Notes: generated by a model from the letters alone, not told the origin. A stretch of 59,620 nt of DNA from an uncultured Lachnospiraceae bacterium (GCA_946557105.1 CAMNSZ010000016.1:1-59620), one strand, 5' to 3'; numbered from the stretch's first letter, positions 14,907 to 24,359 are shown. Numbers and translations are program-made.

Positions 14907-15519
14907 ACATAAAAACCATACTATTGTAATTTATTTTCAGAAAAAAAACACTATACTCACATATTTTAAAATAAAAAAAATCAATGGGAAACCAAGGATT
15001 TCCTCCACGGAATGACCGCCCGCATGCTGGACGATCATTAGTATATAATAACGCTTGTTTCGGATATCTATACAGCCCTGAAGGATATTCCCGCCGAGGA
15101 GTGCAAAAAGAGCCGGAGCCCCTCGCAACCCTCGGCGTTGGCGCAGGGCTCTTCGCCGGTATAGAGAACGCCATTTCTTAACAGCAACTGTTTATACAGG
15201 AGGGAACGGGATAATGTTGGGATTTCTCCTTGCCGTAGTGGAAGAAACGGAGAATTTTTGAGATACGTTAATCTTCTTTGCAGGCTAATGAGGTGTCACA
15301 GCCCATTAGCCATTCGTCCAACTCTCCAAAAGCTGGACATTTACGCTGACTCCACTAAGGCAAGAACACAATAACCACGCCAAATCCTATATGTATCTCC
15401 ACAATGTATATAGGTCATCCGGCCATTGATGGAGCTCCACTCTCCCGTCTGGATGCTGGTATAATTTTTTTGTATAGAAAATATATAGATGAACAAAAAG
15501 CTATCAGTAGAAATACAAA
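14907..15519. other. Decayed/intergenic region upstream of cargo genes
   Basis: No full gene is convincing in this 613-bp stretch. A frame reading TKDFLHGMTARMLDDH breaks at a stop, and an adjacent one reads IYTALKDIPAEECKKS before its stop, which suggests a broken gene. A tiny frame at 15214-15261 (15 codons, MLGFLLAVVEETENF) follows an AGGAGG-like site. A degenerate three-hairpin array lies at 15283-15414, and a plus-strand TATAAT at 15460-15465. Confidence 0.45.
15283..15414. repeat. Hairpin triplet C (degenerate)
   Basis: GGCTAATG/CATTAGCC (15283-15290, 15304-15311) is perfect but has a different loop. GTCCAAC/GCTGGAC (15316-15322, 15332-15338) has one mismatch around TCTCCAAAA. CCTATATGTA/TGTATATAGG (15386-15395, 15405-15414) pairs with two G-T positions around TCTCCACAA. 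It sits beside the HTH and zinc-ribbon cargo genes, as arrays A and B sit beside theirs. Confidence 0.6.
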
Positions 15520-15687
15520 TTGACACAAAATGAACTTAGAACATTATTAAAAGAAAGGTTAGAGCGAGCAACGGCAACTTATATCTATAAAGTAACCGGA
15601 ATTACCAAAGATATTTTATCAGGTTCTAAAAACGGAAAAATAGAAAGTAAAGAACTACAATTGGGAAAATTGAAAAATGCAAAATGA
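15520..15687 (+). CDS. Small HTH-like protein (TTG start)
   Basis: From a TTG at 15520 the frame gives 55 residues: TQNELRTLLKERLERATATY, then IYKVTGITKDILSGSKNGKI. The second part looks like a compact helix-turn-helix (a TGI-x-x-x-ILS recognition helix) of the kind found in short phage and plasmid regulators. No clear ribosome site is seen and the C-terminus looks cut short, so it may be a decayed gene. It is AT-rich and precedes the zinc-ribbon gene at 15805. Confidence 0.45.
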   Translation: MTQNELRTLLKERLERATATYIYKVTGITKDILSGSKNGKIESKELQLGKLKNAK

Positions 15688-15804
15688 CAGCAAGGAATAG
15701 AAAATATGTTCGAGAATTGTATTTGCAAAGGGGGAGTGGAGGTGATATAATTATAAAAGTAATATGATAATATAAGGAAGTTAATGGACTAAGAGAGGTA
15801 AATT

Positions 15805-16281
15805 ATGAACGAGCCAAATCAAGTGAAGTGTTCAAAATGTGGTAGTAGTTTCAATAAAATGTATTTGATGGGCAAACAAGGAAATGCGGATGTTTGCCCG
15901 TTATGTGGTGCAGATATGCAGTGTGTAGACGAACATGCTGACTGGATTACTTGGTATTATTATGGACATAAAAGTGATAATGGGAAGACAACTAGTTTAA
16001 GGGATAAGCCAATAGATCTGAATGAGCATGGGGATATCTTTTTCCTTATCAAAGAATTTAAAGCACCGCCAGAATCAGAATGCGGACTTGACGAAGTAAA
16101 AAGAATATTGCGTACTTATATCCCAGATGCATTCCAAGAACCTAAAGAGACCCCTGAAATAAAATGTCCTTATTGTTTCAGTAGTGAAATACAAATTGTT
16201 CCAAGAAAATTTAGTCTGTTGACAGGTTTTGCAACGAATAAGTTCGATAGAGTGTGCATCAGATGTAAAAAGAAGTTTTGA
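15805..16281 (+). CDS. Double zinc-ribbon protein, unknown function
   Basis: The 158-residue protein has two zinc-binding sites. One is at residues 9-36 (CSKCG and CPLCG) and one in the C-terminal 40 residues (CPYCFSSEI and CIRCKKKF). The middle is acidic. An AGAGAGG site precedes the ATG. It is AT-rich and sits between the tail operon and the second tape measure with its own terminator-like hairpin downstream, like a moron. It resembles small zinc-ribbon proteins of mobile elements; no activity can be assigned. Confidence 0.65.
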   Translation: MNEPNQVKCSKCGSSFNKMYLMGKQGNADVCPLCGADMQCVDEHADWITWYYYGHKSDNGKTTSLRDKPIDLNEHGDIFFLIKEFKAPPESECGLDEVKRILRTYIPDAFQEPKETPEIKCPYCFSSEIQIVPRKFSLLTGFATNKFDRVCIRCKKKF

Positions 16282-16313
16282 AAACTTAATACAGGGTAAC
16301 AAACGGTTTTATG

Positions 16314-16345
16314 AGAGAGGTTGCTGATGTAATCTCTCTTTTATT
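16314..16345 (+). terminator. Terminator-like hairpin before tape-measure 2
   Basis: AGAGAG (16314-16319) pairs with CTCTCT (16334-16339), followed by TTTTATT. It ends the zinc-ribbon unit and shows that the frame opening at 16311 is not the true start of the next gene. Confidence 0.5.
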
Positions 16346-16373
16346 ATGCTTAAAACTTCAGGAGGAAATAAGC

Positions 16374-19300
16374 TTGAACGACAATGAATTTTTAATATCA
16401 ATTATAGGGAAACTTCAACAGGCAAAGTCGAAAAAACAGATTAGCACTGATATCCGGCTGCTCGAAAAATCCATTAATATGTTAAGGCTTACAGGAACGC
16501 TTGCAAAGGGGAGCACTAAAAGAGAAATTAATCAATATGTTAAGGAATTAGAGACAAAGCTTAATTATGTAAAACTGAAAACAAAGATTGACCGTAAAAA
16601 TATTAAAAGGGAAATCAATCATACGTTACATCATCTGACTTTTGATGAAATTGAGGCATTAAAAATTGACGATAACAAGACGAAACTGAAACTACATAAG
16701 CTCATAGCGGATATGAAGGCATATGCTGAGAAAACTCCGTTATCTATTCATGTCGGAATGAAAAAGGAAAAACTCAGTAACGATTTGACGGCATTCCTTA
16801 ATAAGAATACCAAGATTAGAGAGTCCGGTGTCCTTTTAGCGGAAAGCGAGAAGATTAGGGAGCTTATTCATTCTATAAACGACAAAGGAACGCTGAAAAA
16901 TGCTGCAGAGGCTTTCCAGCTGTATAAATCGGAAGCTAGCGCAACGGGATATGCCACGAAGTCCACTACAGATAAGATTAAAAATATGCTTGGGCATATC
17001 ACAAAAATAGGCAGTGTTTTTGGCATTGCTTCTATGGCAATAAATCATTTTGTCAAATCGTTAAGGACTTTGAAATCAAATGACACTATTTTGACAGAGA
17101 TTAGTAAAACATCAGAATTAACCAAGCGGCAGCTAAAGGAACTTGGGGATGAAGCCTTTAAAACAGCGGGTAAATATGGGCAATTATCTTCTAATTACTT
17201 GCTTGGTGTCCAAGAAATGGCAAGATCCGGATATGAATATTTATCAAAGGAATTAGCAGAATTATCTTTGATTGCGCAGTCCGCTGGTAACATGACAGCC
17301 GAGAATGCAAATAACTACCTGCTTGCTACCGATGCGGCGTATAAATACGGTGGAAGCATTGCAAAGCTGGGTGCTGCCCTTGATGGCGCAAACTATATTA
17401 GTAACCGCAATAGTGCCAGCTTGACGAATATTGCCGAAGCAACCCGTGTTTCCGCTTCGTTTGCGGCGAATGCGGGGGTGGCTATTGAGGAATTAACGGC
17501 GGCAGAAGCCACTATGATCGCGACGACGAAACGTGCCGGTTCCGAAATTGGACGTGCATTTAGAAGCATTGTATTGAATCTTCAACAGGTTAGTGGTGAA
17601 TTTGACGGTGAAATTATAGATGAGGAACAGCTTAAGAAAGTTGAAGCAAGGTGCCATTCTTTAGGCGTAGAACTTGAATATGTCAAAGGCGGTATGGCTA
17701 CGCTTCGTAACCCAATGGAAATATTAAAAGATTTAGCAAAGATCTATAATTCATTACCCAATAACAGTGCAGATAAGCAGGGTTTGGTTTCTGACTTGGG
17801 CGGGAAATATCATGCTAACGCATTGAGCAGTTTGCTGAGCCGATGGGATATGTATGAAAAAATGCTAGATGAGTTTTCACAGGGCGCAGGAAGCGCACTT
17901 GAAGAAGCTGAGAAGACGGCTGATTCATGGGAAGGGCGGTTAAACTCCTTACAAAATAGTTTTGACAGCTTTGTTAATACATTGACCAATAAAGAAATGA
18001 TAATGAATGGTATTTCATTCTTTGACAGGTTAATTCAAGCTACAGAGGCGTTGATCGATGCCCTTGGCGAGATTCCGGTAATGCTTACTGTTGTTAATTC
18101 TGCAATGGTTGCAACAAATAGGGATTATGGCATAACCCAGATATGGAATAAAGAAAAAAGGGGAATTGATTTACAAGGGAATATTTTGGGCATAGATTTC
18201 ACGGCAATAAAGAACATGAAAAAGCACTTTTTAGAAGCAAAAGAGGCTATTGCTAAATGGAATGCGGAACTAGTAACAGGTAATACAGATATCAATAAAT
18301 TTGGCAAATCAGTAGTACAAAATAATGTCCAATTTAAAAAATATCTTTCCACCTGTTCGAAAGAAGCCCCGGCATCCCTTGAAGGTTATAAATCGTATTT
18401 AAAAGCGGCTGGAGTAAACACGGATGCATTAAGACTGAAAACAATCGTTCTCAATTCTGCAATAACTATGTTGGGTGGATTTGCTATACAGGCAGCAATA
18501 ACAGGATTATATCAGCTGTCGCAAGTAAATAAAAATGCAGCAGAAAGCGCAAAAGAATTAGGTAGCTCATTTAATGGCGTAAAATCTGACATAGAGGATT
18601 ATAAATCACAAATAGAGGAACTACACAATATAATTAATGATGAGTCTTCTTCCTTCAATGAAGTCACTCAGGCAAGAAAAGATTTGATGGCTGTTCAGGA
18701 TGAATTAATTGAAAAATTTGGCATTGAAAAAGAAACTATTGATATTATCACCAACGCTATCAATAACCAATCGGACGCTTTTGATTCACTTACCAAGAGG
18801 CAATATCTCCAATGGAAAAATGATTTTAATGATAAATTGTTTTGGCAATCAGCGGGTGATTTCTTTTCCAGTAGGAATTCTGAATTTGCTATTGATAAGT
18901 TGATGCAGTTTGATTTTTCGGGTGCATGGGAGGCACTAACTTTACCAACTCAAAGCAACATAAGTAAAATGACAGATAGTATGCAGCGTGCATATTATAC
19001 AATAGAAAAATCGGGAAATGATGCATTAGACACTTTGATTGCCAAAACCTATGGTTTAGAGATGAATCCTTATGGTTCAGGATTTGTAATCCGTGGTAAT
19101 TTAAGTGAGATATATGATGATTTGTTAGGAATCCAAGAGATGGCTGCTGATTTTAATGTGTCAGAAAAATTTAAATCAAACATTACAACAGTAGCAAATT
19201 CTATGAATAAGACGTTAAGCGCTTATAAAGAATCATATGATATATATGTATTATACGAAAAGATTTTAGATAGTTCCAAAGATAATCAATATGATGAACA

Positions 19301-22300
19301 GTCTGGTTTTATTAGTAAGGCAAAAGAAGCTTATAATAATGCAGTTACTTCAGGAGATGCCGTTAAAATAAAAGAAGCATCAGACGAATACTCTAAAACA
19401 TTACAATCCGCAATTGATTTGGCATTGAAAAATGGCGATAATGATGTCGCTGATTATTTTAAATCAATGTACCCTGAAATGCAGAAATTGTTTGGAGAAT
19501 GGCAATTCCATATTGACTTTCAACCAAATACAGATGGATTGAAGGATAAAGTTGCCAACGCATTAGATTCAATTGATGGTATATCAGACGGCATTACTTC
19601 ATTTTCCGTAGAGGATATAAAAAATTTCAATCCAAATGCTGCAACGCAGGAACAGATTGAAGCATATGCAGACTTAACTAGTATTGCAGAAAATTATGGA
19701 CTTACAATTAAGCAGTTGATTACCCTGTTGCAAACAATGGGGTTAATTCAATCTGAAAGTTATCAGCAATTGGCAGCTACTTTTGGACAAGAAAACGTAG
19801 CAAAGCTCTTACCAGAAGATTTAGAAATTGCCTATACAATCAAAAATGTAGGAAATATAACATTTGAAGAATTACAAGCTGAAATCGAAAAGAAAAAAAA
19901 TGGTATAAATAAATCCCCCATTTTCAGTGTATTTGAAAATTCCGACCTCGGCGCCCGCCTCCGGCACATCACCAACCTGTTCAACCAAGGCGCTCTCTCC
20001 CACAGGGATTACTTCGAGGCGCTGCAGGCCGAGATAAACAGCTTCGACGCCTCTGCCTTCACAGACTCCGTGGAGGATATGAATCATGCCGCCGCCCGGT
20101 TCTTCACCGACTCCGTACGGCAGACCGCAGACGGACTCTCCACACTCATCAATTCCTTTGACAACGGCGAAATGAGTATCAGTGAATATCTGGAAGGATA
20201 TCTTGCTATCGGTGATACGCTCAGTACTCTCACAGACAATCTTCAGGAGAATTCTGCCGCATGGAACAAACAGGGGAAAGCCATCTCCGAAGCTGGTAAC
20301 ACTGTGTTAGATGATACGCAAAACAGCTTAAACAGCGCCATGTCCGTAATCGAATCCTATCAGGACAGCATCTACTCCCTTGAACAGATTATGAATGATA
20401 CCGTGGCTGCGGGTTCTGAGGAGTTTACGGCGCATGCAGATGTTATTGCAGAAGATTTATATCGTATTGTACAGACGGGGGGTGAAATGGCGGATGCCAT
20501 TGCATCTACCCTTGGCACTACAACAGGCGAAATCGCACAAAGCCTTACGGAAAACGTATCCAGTCAGGAAATCGCCTGTCAGGCTATCATGGTCAATACC
20601 AACAATGCGATTTCGGATATGTCATCTTCTATCGGGGAACTGTTTGATACGCTTGGTAACGCAATCTCCGGTTTTAAGGTTGACCTTTGCTTCGGGGTAA
20701 AATCCATTGACTGGAAAAAAGTAGATGTGTTGGGCAAGGAACTTAGCCTTCCGGAGATTCAGTTTGAACTTGGGGCAAGCGGTGATTCACTGGAGCAGAT
20801 TGGCTCCGCCGTTTCCTCTTTCGGGAAATCCATTGCGTCTAATTATGCCCCACAGAAAATTGAACTTGAAGATTTCCATTTTGGGAGCACGGACGCCGCA
20901 AGGGACAGGCAATATATTCCTGACACAGGAACCACCCAAAATTATGAGACTTCCCTTGACAGAATCAGGGATGCCGCCAAATCAGCCGGTGACACTGCCA
21001 AGGATTATATGGACGCTTACATGGCTTACATGGAAAAATCCCTTGACGCCGGGGAAACAGACTATCAGGCATACTCCAATGACGTGTCCTCTTTCCTGAA
21101 AGATATGTTTGAAGGCGGCAGGCTCTCGGCAAAGGAATACTTTGATTATACCGGTCAGATGCTGGAAAAACAAAAGGGTATTTACGACAGGGCGCTCTCG
21201 GCCGTCTCCAGACGCTACGACAAAGAAATCGACCATATCAACATCCTCATAGACAGTATCAAAACCCAGAATGACCTTCTGGAAAAACAGAAGGACGACT
21301 ACGACGGTGTCCTCTCCGTAATTGATAAGGTTTACCAAGATGAAATCGACCGTATCAGCAGACAGAAGGACGCCATACAGGACAAGATTGACGCTTTAAA
21401 TGACGAGGCCGACGCCTGCGACAGGCTAAAGCGCAGGGAGGAGGCGCAGTACCGGCTGCAGCGCTCCCTGAACCAGCGCACGGACAAGCTGTATGCCGGC
21501 CCCGGCACAGGCTACATTTACGGCGCCGACAGGGAGGCCGTTCTGGAAGCGCAGGAAACCTTAAAGGACATGGAACGGGAAGAGCAAGTCAACCGGTTGC
21601 AGAAGGAGCAGGAAGACCTTGATACTTCCATCACCCTCTTAGAGGAATACCGGGATAAATGGGCGCAGATACCGGACGAACACAAACGCATTGCAAACGA
21701 ACAGCTTGCCGCCCAGATATGGGGCGCAGACTATGAACGGCTGATATTAAGCAGCAGGATTTCTGATCTGGAAAGCTTTAAGGACAATTACCTTGCCATC
21801 CAGACCAGACTCGACGACAATACCGCCTTAATCGCCTCCTATGAGGAAAAAATCAGTTACTATGAACAGCTGAAGGAACAGTGGGCACAGATATCCGGCG
21901 CTTATCAGGAATCCGTGGAAGACCAGTATGCCGCCATGCTGTTAGGGCAGGGCTGGGAAGCTGATATATTAAACGGACGGCTGGAAACCATGAACAGCTT
22001 TAGGGAGGAATATATCCGTATCCAGCAGGCTGTTGCCGACGCCGCGTGGGCTTCCTCCAACGAACAGGTCAAGGCGGCACAGGAGGCACAGAAAGGAGCG
22101 GACGGCAATATAAGCGCCGCGGGGAAGCTCAATACTGTTTCCCCAACCCCGGACGCAGGTACTAATACCGGCCGCCCCTATTCCCACACCGGACCCACAA
22201 CAGCCGTATTAGGCGCGACAGCCGGCATTACAGCAGGCACGGCCTCCACGGCTGCCACCAGACCCGCGTCAAGCGTCACCCCTTCTGCCGCCCACGCCAA

Positions 22301-22826
22301 ACCTACAATGGCCGCAGGCATTGCGGCGGGTGCTTCTTCCTCCGGATTTCCAAAAACAGCTTTGGATAAAACAGATTTATTGAAATCCCTTTTGGGAGGC
22401 AGTCCGGCACCCGCAGGTTTATTATCCGGCCTCCCCAAATACCACACCGGATTAGAAAAGGGCTTTGTGGGTAAAGCTGCCGGCAATAAATCCTTGGACA
22501 TTTTGCAGAGGTTCGGCATTAACCCGGAGGAAATCCCTGCAGTCCTGCGAAAGGGCGAGCTTGTCCTCACCCCCCTCCAGACGGAAAATATCGCAGACAG
22601 GCTGAAGCTTTTGGAAGCCATCGACCTTACCCCCTGCATCAATCTGCCTGATTACTCAACCCTGAATAAGGTACTACACGCTTCACAATCTTCCCAAACT
22701 GTTGAACAGCATAACATATTTAATGTTACTCTGCCCAATGTAACAAACAACAGCAGCGCCGAAAGATTAGTGAATGAACTACAGCATTTATCTCTGGATG
22801 CCTATCAATATTTTAATAAAAGATAA
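16374..22826 (+). CDS. Phage tail tape-measure protein 2 (TP901-type core)
   Basis: I choose the TTG at 16374 because AGGAGG lies eight bases upstream; the ATG at 16311 lies within a terminator-like hairpin. The 2150-residue product has a lysine-rich helical N-terminus and a TP901-type core at about residues 235-535 (YISNRNSASLTNIAEATRVS, TTKRAGSEIGRAFRSIVLNL, SDLGGKYHANALSSLLSRW). A hydrophobic segment lies near 690-717, a coiled coil near 1605-1910, an Ala/Pro/Thr-rich linker near 1920-2010, and a C-terminal YHTGLEKGFVG/AVLRKGELVLTP region near 2023. Composition shifts from AT-rich to GC-richer near 19930 (about residue 1186). It sets tail length if the tail is made. It is the fuller paralog of 1918-6150. 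Confidence 0.85.
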   Translation: MNDNEFLISIIGKLQQAKSKKQISTDIRLLEKSINMLRLTGTLAKGSTKREINQYVKELETKLNYVKLKTKIDRKNIKREINHTLHHLTFDEIEALKIDDNKTKLKLHKLIADMKAYAEKTPLSIHVGMKKEKLSNDLTAFLNKNTKIRESGVLLAESEKIRELIHSINDKGTLKNAAEAFQLYKSEASATGYATKSTTDKIKNMLGHITKIGSVFGIASMAINHFVKSLRTLKSNDTILTEISKTSELTKRQLKELGDEAFKTAGKYGQLSSNYLLGVQEMARSGYEYLSKELAELSLIAQSAGNMTAENANNYLLATDAAYKYGGSIAKLGAALDGANYISNRNSASLTNIAEATRVSASFAANAGVAIEELTAAEATMIATTKRAGSEIGRAFRSIVLNLQQVSGEFDGEIIDEEQLKKVEARCHSLGVELEYVKGGMATLRNPMEILKDLAKIYNSLPNNSADKQGLVSDLGGKYHANALSSLLSRWDMYEKMLDEFSQGAGSALEEAEKTADSWEGRLNSLQNSFDSFVNTLTNKEMIMNGISFFDRLIQATEALIDALGEIPVMLTVVNSAMVATNRDYGITQIWNKEKRGIDLQGNILGIDFTAIKNMKKHFLEAKEAIAKWNAELVTGNTDINKFGKSVVQNNVQFKKYLSTCSKEAPASLEGYKSYLKAAGVNTDALRLKTIVLNSAITMLGGFAIQAAITGLYQLSQVNKNAAESAKELGSSFNGVKSDIEDYKSQIEELHNIINDESSSFNEVTQARKDLMAVQDELIEKFGIEKETIDIITNAINNQSDAFDSLTKRQYLQWKNDFNDKLFWQSAGDFFSSRNSEFAIDKLMQFDFSGAWEALTLPTQSNISKMTDSMQRAYYTIEKSGNDALDTLIAKTYGLEMNPYGSGFVIRGNLSEIYDDLLGIQEMAADFNVSEKFKSNITTVANSMNKTLSAYKESYDIYVLYEKILDSSKDNQYDEQSGFISKAKEAYNNAVTSGDAVKIKEASDEYSKTLQSAIDLALKNGDNDVADYFKSMYPEMQKLFGEWQFHIDFQPNTDGLKDKVANALDSIDGISDGITSFSVEDIKNFNPNAATQEQIEAYADLTSIAENYGLTIKQLITLLQTMGLIQSESYQQLAATFGQENVAKLLPEDLEIAYTIKNVGNITFEELQAEIEKKKNGINKSPIFSVFENSDLGARLRHITNLFNQGALSHRDYFEALQAEINSFDASAFTDSVEDMNHAAARFFTDSVRQTADGLSTLINSFDNGEMSISEYLEGYLAIGDTLSTLTDNLQENSAAWNKQGKAISEAGNTVLDDTQNSLNSAMSVIESYQDSIYSLEQIMNDTVAAGSEEFTAHADVIAEDLYRIVQTGGEMADAIASTLGTTTGEIAQSLTENVSSQEIACQAIMVNTNNAISDMSSSIGELFDTLGNAISGFKVDLCFGVKSIDWKKVDVLGKELSLPEIQFELGASGDSLEQIGSAVSSFGKSIASNYAPQKIELEDFHFGSTDAARDRQYIPDTGTTQNYETSLDRIRDAAKSAGDTAKDYMDAYMAYMEKSLDAGETDYQAYSNDVSSFLKDMFEGGRLSAKEYFDYTGQMLEKQKGIYDRALSAVSRRYDKEIDHINILIDSIKTQNDLLEKQKDDYDGVLSVIDKVYQDEIDRISRQKDAIQDKIDALNDEADACDRLKRREEAQYRLQRSLNQRTDKLYAGPGTGYIYGADREAVLEAQETLKDMEREEQVNRLQKEQEDLDTSITLLEEYRDKWAQIPDEHKRIANEQLAAQIWGADYERLILSSRISDLESFKDNYLAIQTRLDDNTALIASYEEKISYYEQLKEQWAQISGAYQESVEDQYAAMLLGQGWEADILNGRLETMNSFREEYIRIQQAVADAAWASSNEQVKAAQEAQKGADGNISAAGKLNTVSPTPDAGTNTGRPYSHTGPTTAVLGATAGITAGTASTAATRPASSVTPSAAHAKPTMAAGIAAGASSSGFPKTALDKTDLLKSLLGGSPAPAGLLSGLPKYHTGLEKGFVGKAAGNKSLDILQRFGINPEEIPAVLRKGELVLTPLQTENIADRLKLLEAIDLTPCINLPDYSTLNKVLHASQSSQTVEQHNIFNVTLPNVTNNSSAERLVNELQHLSLDAYQYFNKR
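21441..22099 (+). repeat. Tape-measure duplication, copy 2
   Basis: This is the partner of 4897-5555, about 659 bp apparently identical. The flanking coiled-coil codons just upstream (21190-21440) are similar but diverged, and the downstream linker differs between the two genes. This points to local gene conversion or a recent exchange. Confidence 0.85.
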
Positions 22827-22839
22827 ACAAAATAAGCAG

Positions 22840-22868
22840 GGGCTGTCACATTATTAACCTGACAGCCC
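22840..22868 (+). terminator. Stem-loop after tape-measure 2
   Basis: GGGCTGTCA (22840-22848) pairs with TGACAGCCC (22860-22868), followed by TCCTTT. It occupies the same position as the stem at 6191-6226 after tape-measure 1. It could be a weak terminator or attenuator. Confidence 0.5.
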
Positions 22869-22883
22869 TCCTTTGCCGGAAAA

Positions 22884-22934
22884 TTTAAGCGGGCACACTG
22901 CATCCGCAGGCTTAAAATACGCCATAAGCAGTGT
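22884..22934 (+). promoter_or_regulatory. Pseudoknot-capable leader of 22949
   Basis: TTTAAGC/GCTTAAA (22884-22890, 22910-22916) forms a hairpin. Its loop carries ACACTGC (22895-22901), perfectly complementary to GCAGTGT (22928-22934), which ends six bases before the GAGG ribosome site. The topology is the same as in the leaders at 9864 and 13276. Confidence 0.65.
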
Positions 22935-22948
22935 AGAAACGAGGAAAA

Positions 22949-23239
22949 ATGAATCTTAACAACAGTATATTAAAAGCAATAAAGCTCGCGCTGGATAAAG
23001 AAAAAGACCGATTATACTATGACAAGACCTTCCCCTCCGTTGTATGTCAAATCAAGGGAAACGGCGTATACACCATTATCAAGGCAGGTCAAAAATATGA
23101 CGTAAAATGTGCAATACCAAATATTGATATTTTATCCGGCGCTAACGTATGGGTACGGATCCCCTGCGGCAGGCTCCATGACATGCACATATGCGGATTA
23201 CGATATGCAGATTATGATAAGAAAGAAAAATACGATTAA
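22949..23239 (+). CDS. Small conserved tail-associated protein, paralog of 6258
   Basis: The 96-residue protein shares with the 6258 product the segments YTIIKAGQKYDVKCA and VWVRIPCGRLHDMHICGLR, then has an extra charged tail ending KKEKYD. It is the last phage-like gene; the next gene (23311) is chromosomal and convergent. The pairing of tape measure with this gene in both copies suggests that the two work together or were duplicated as a block. Confidence 0.7.
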   Translation: MNLNNSILKAIKLALDKEKDRLYYDKTFPSVVCQIKGNGVYTIIKAGQKYDVKCAIPNIDILSGANVWVRIPCGRLHDMHICGLRYADYDKKEKYD

Positions 23240-23281
23240 ACAGGACACTTGATAGGATATTCTCCATAAGGCATCCTGTTT
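23238..23281. terminator. Inverted repeat between convergent genes
   Basis: AAACAGGA (23238-23245) and TCCTGTTT (23274-23281) form an 8-bp stem between the last tail gene and the convergent SGNH gene. The wide loop and short T-run make it a modest terminator candidate. It also marks the boundary between phage-like and chromosomal DNA. Confidence 0.4.
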
Positions 23282-23310
23282 GATATCGGTTTTCCTCCAT
23301 CCTGCAATCC

Positions 23311-24267
23311 TTACTGCAAAATTCCTTTCGTCTTAAGGAAATCCACCCAGATATTATATTTTGACCCATACAGATGCAGATTGTCGAAGGTAAGCTCTTC
23401 CTTCAGGTTCCCCTCCTCGTCGCATACCACCTCGTTTACGTCAATATAAAATACGGTGCGGTTATCCGCCAGCTCTTCAATCCTCTCGTTTCGCTGACAT
23501 ATTCCCTCATTGTTGAAAATCACATCCGTATCCGACTTTTCTTTTGCAACCCTCATTATTCCCTGCACATAAATGATTGCATCCGGTTGAAGCTCCTTAA
23601 AGCGTTCTACCGCCTGTTTGTATTCCTCTATAAAGTCGTCTATAGTTCCCCTTCCCATCTCGTTGATACCGATTTGGAAATACACCTTTTTATATTGCTT
23701 TGCCTTAAGCGCCTCCTCCAGCGTTATATTTACCCCGTCCACCTCGCAATACTTATTCTTCCACATCACATATACGTTCAGACCCGAGGTGGCAAAAAAG
23801 TCTGCATGCTCCAGTCCTCCATACTCACGCAGTCCAACTGTTCTGGAATCTCCGATAAATACCGCATCATCAAAGTAGCTCTCATCCACCTCGACAAATT
23901 CCTTCTCCTCCGGGATTTGTTCCGTTTCCTCCGACTCTTTAGAATCTGACTCCGACTGCGATATGGTCTCCGGCTGCCGCTCTGACGAATTCTCCGTCTC
24001 AGACTGATTCTCAGGCGTTTCCTCTTGCTCTTTGGTTCCTGTCAATGCCTCCTGCCCGGAATCGGGCAAAAGCGGACCTCTCCGCTCACCCCACAAAAAG
24101 ACTCCGTCCTTTGCTCCCTCGAAAACCATGACAAAATAAGGCATCTTCCACACATCCTGCCTGTAATCCTTATAAATAGTATCCTTTCCCATATATCCCA
24201 CTACGGATAACGTTATCCAGCCCAGCAACAAAAAAATTGTTACCCTGCATCGCAATAATCTTTTCAT
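23311..24267 (-). CDS. Membrane-anchored SGNH-family hydrolase/acyltransferase
   Basis: This 318-residue protein has an N-terminal membrane anchor (residues 8-27), an acidic Glu/Ser-rich linker near 75-125, and an SGNH domain. The motifs are FIGDSRTVG (serine), FQIGINEMG (oxyanion Asn) and DNLHLYGSKYN (Asp-x-x-His dyad). It is the last gene of a pair with the MBOAT gene 92 bp upstream. Such pairs O-acetylate extracellular polysaccharides in the AlgI/AlgJ and PatA/PatB manner. The exact polysaccharide is unknown. Confidence 0.8.
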   Translation of the reverse strand: MKRLLRCRVTIFLLLGWITLSVVGYMGKDTIYKDYRQDVWKMPYFVMVFEGAKDGVFLWGERRGPLLPDSGQEALTGTKEQEETPENQSETENSSERQPETISQSESDSKESEETEQIPEEKEFVEVDESYFDDAVFIGDSRTVGLREYGGLEHADFFATSGLNVYVMWKNKYCEVDGVNITLEEALKAKQYKKVYFQIGINEMGRGTIDDFIEEYKQAVERFKELQPDAIIYVQGIMRVAKEKSDTDVIFNNEGICQRNERIEELADNRTVFYIDVNEVVCDEEGNLKEELTFDNLHLYGSKYNIWVDFLKTKGILQ

Positions 24268-24359
24268 TTTATTCCATCCATTCGCCGCGGCGCACTCTAA
24301 TACGCTTTATTATCTGCCTGCCGGTTATGCCAAACATCCCTCTTCCCCAATTTGAAATA

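Noticed and set aside
14984..15181. 65-residue plus-strand ORF
   Set aside because: No ribosome site, odd Arg/Pro-rich composition and overlap with better-looking broken frames.
16311..16373. N-terminal extension of tape-measure 2 from the ATG at 16311
   Set aside because: It lies in a terminator-like hairpin; the TTG at 16374 has a perfect AGGAGG.
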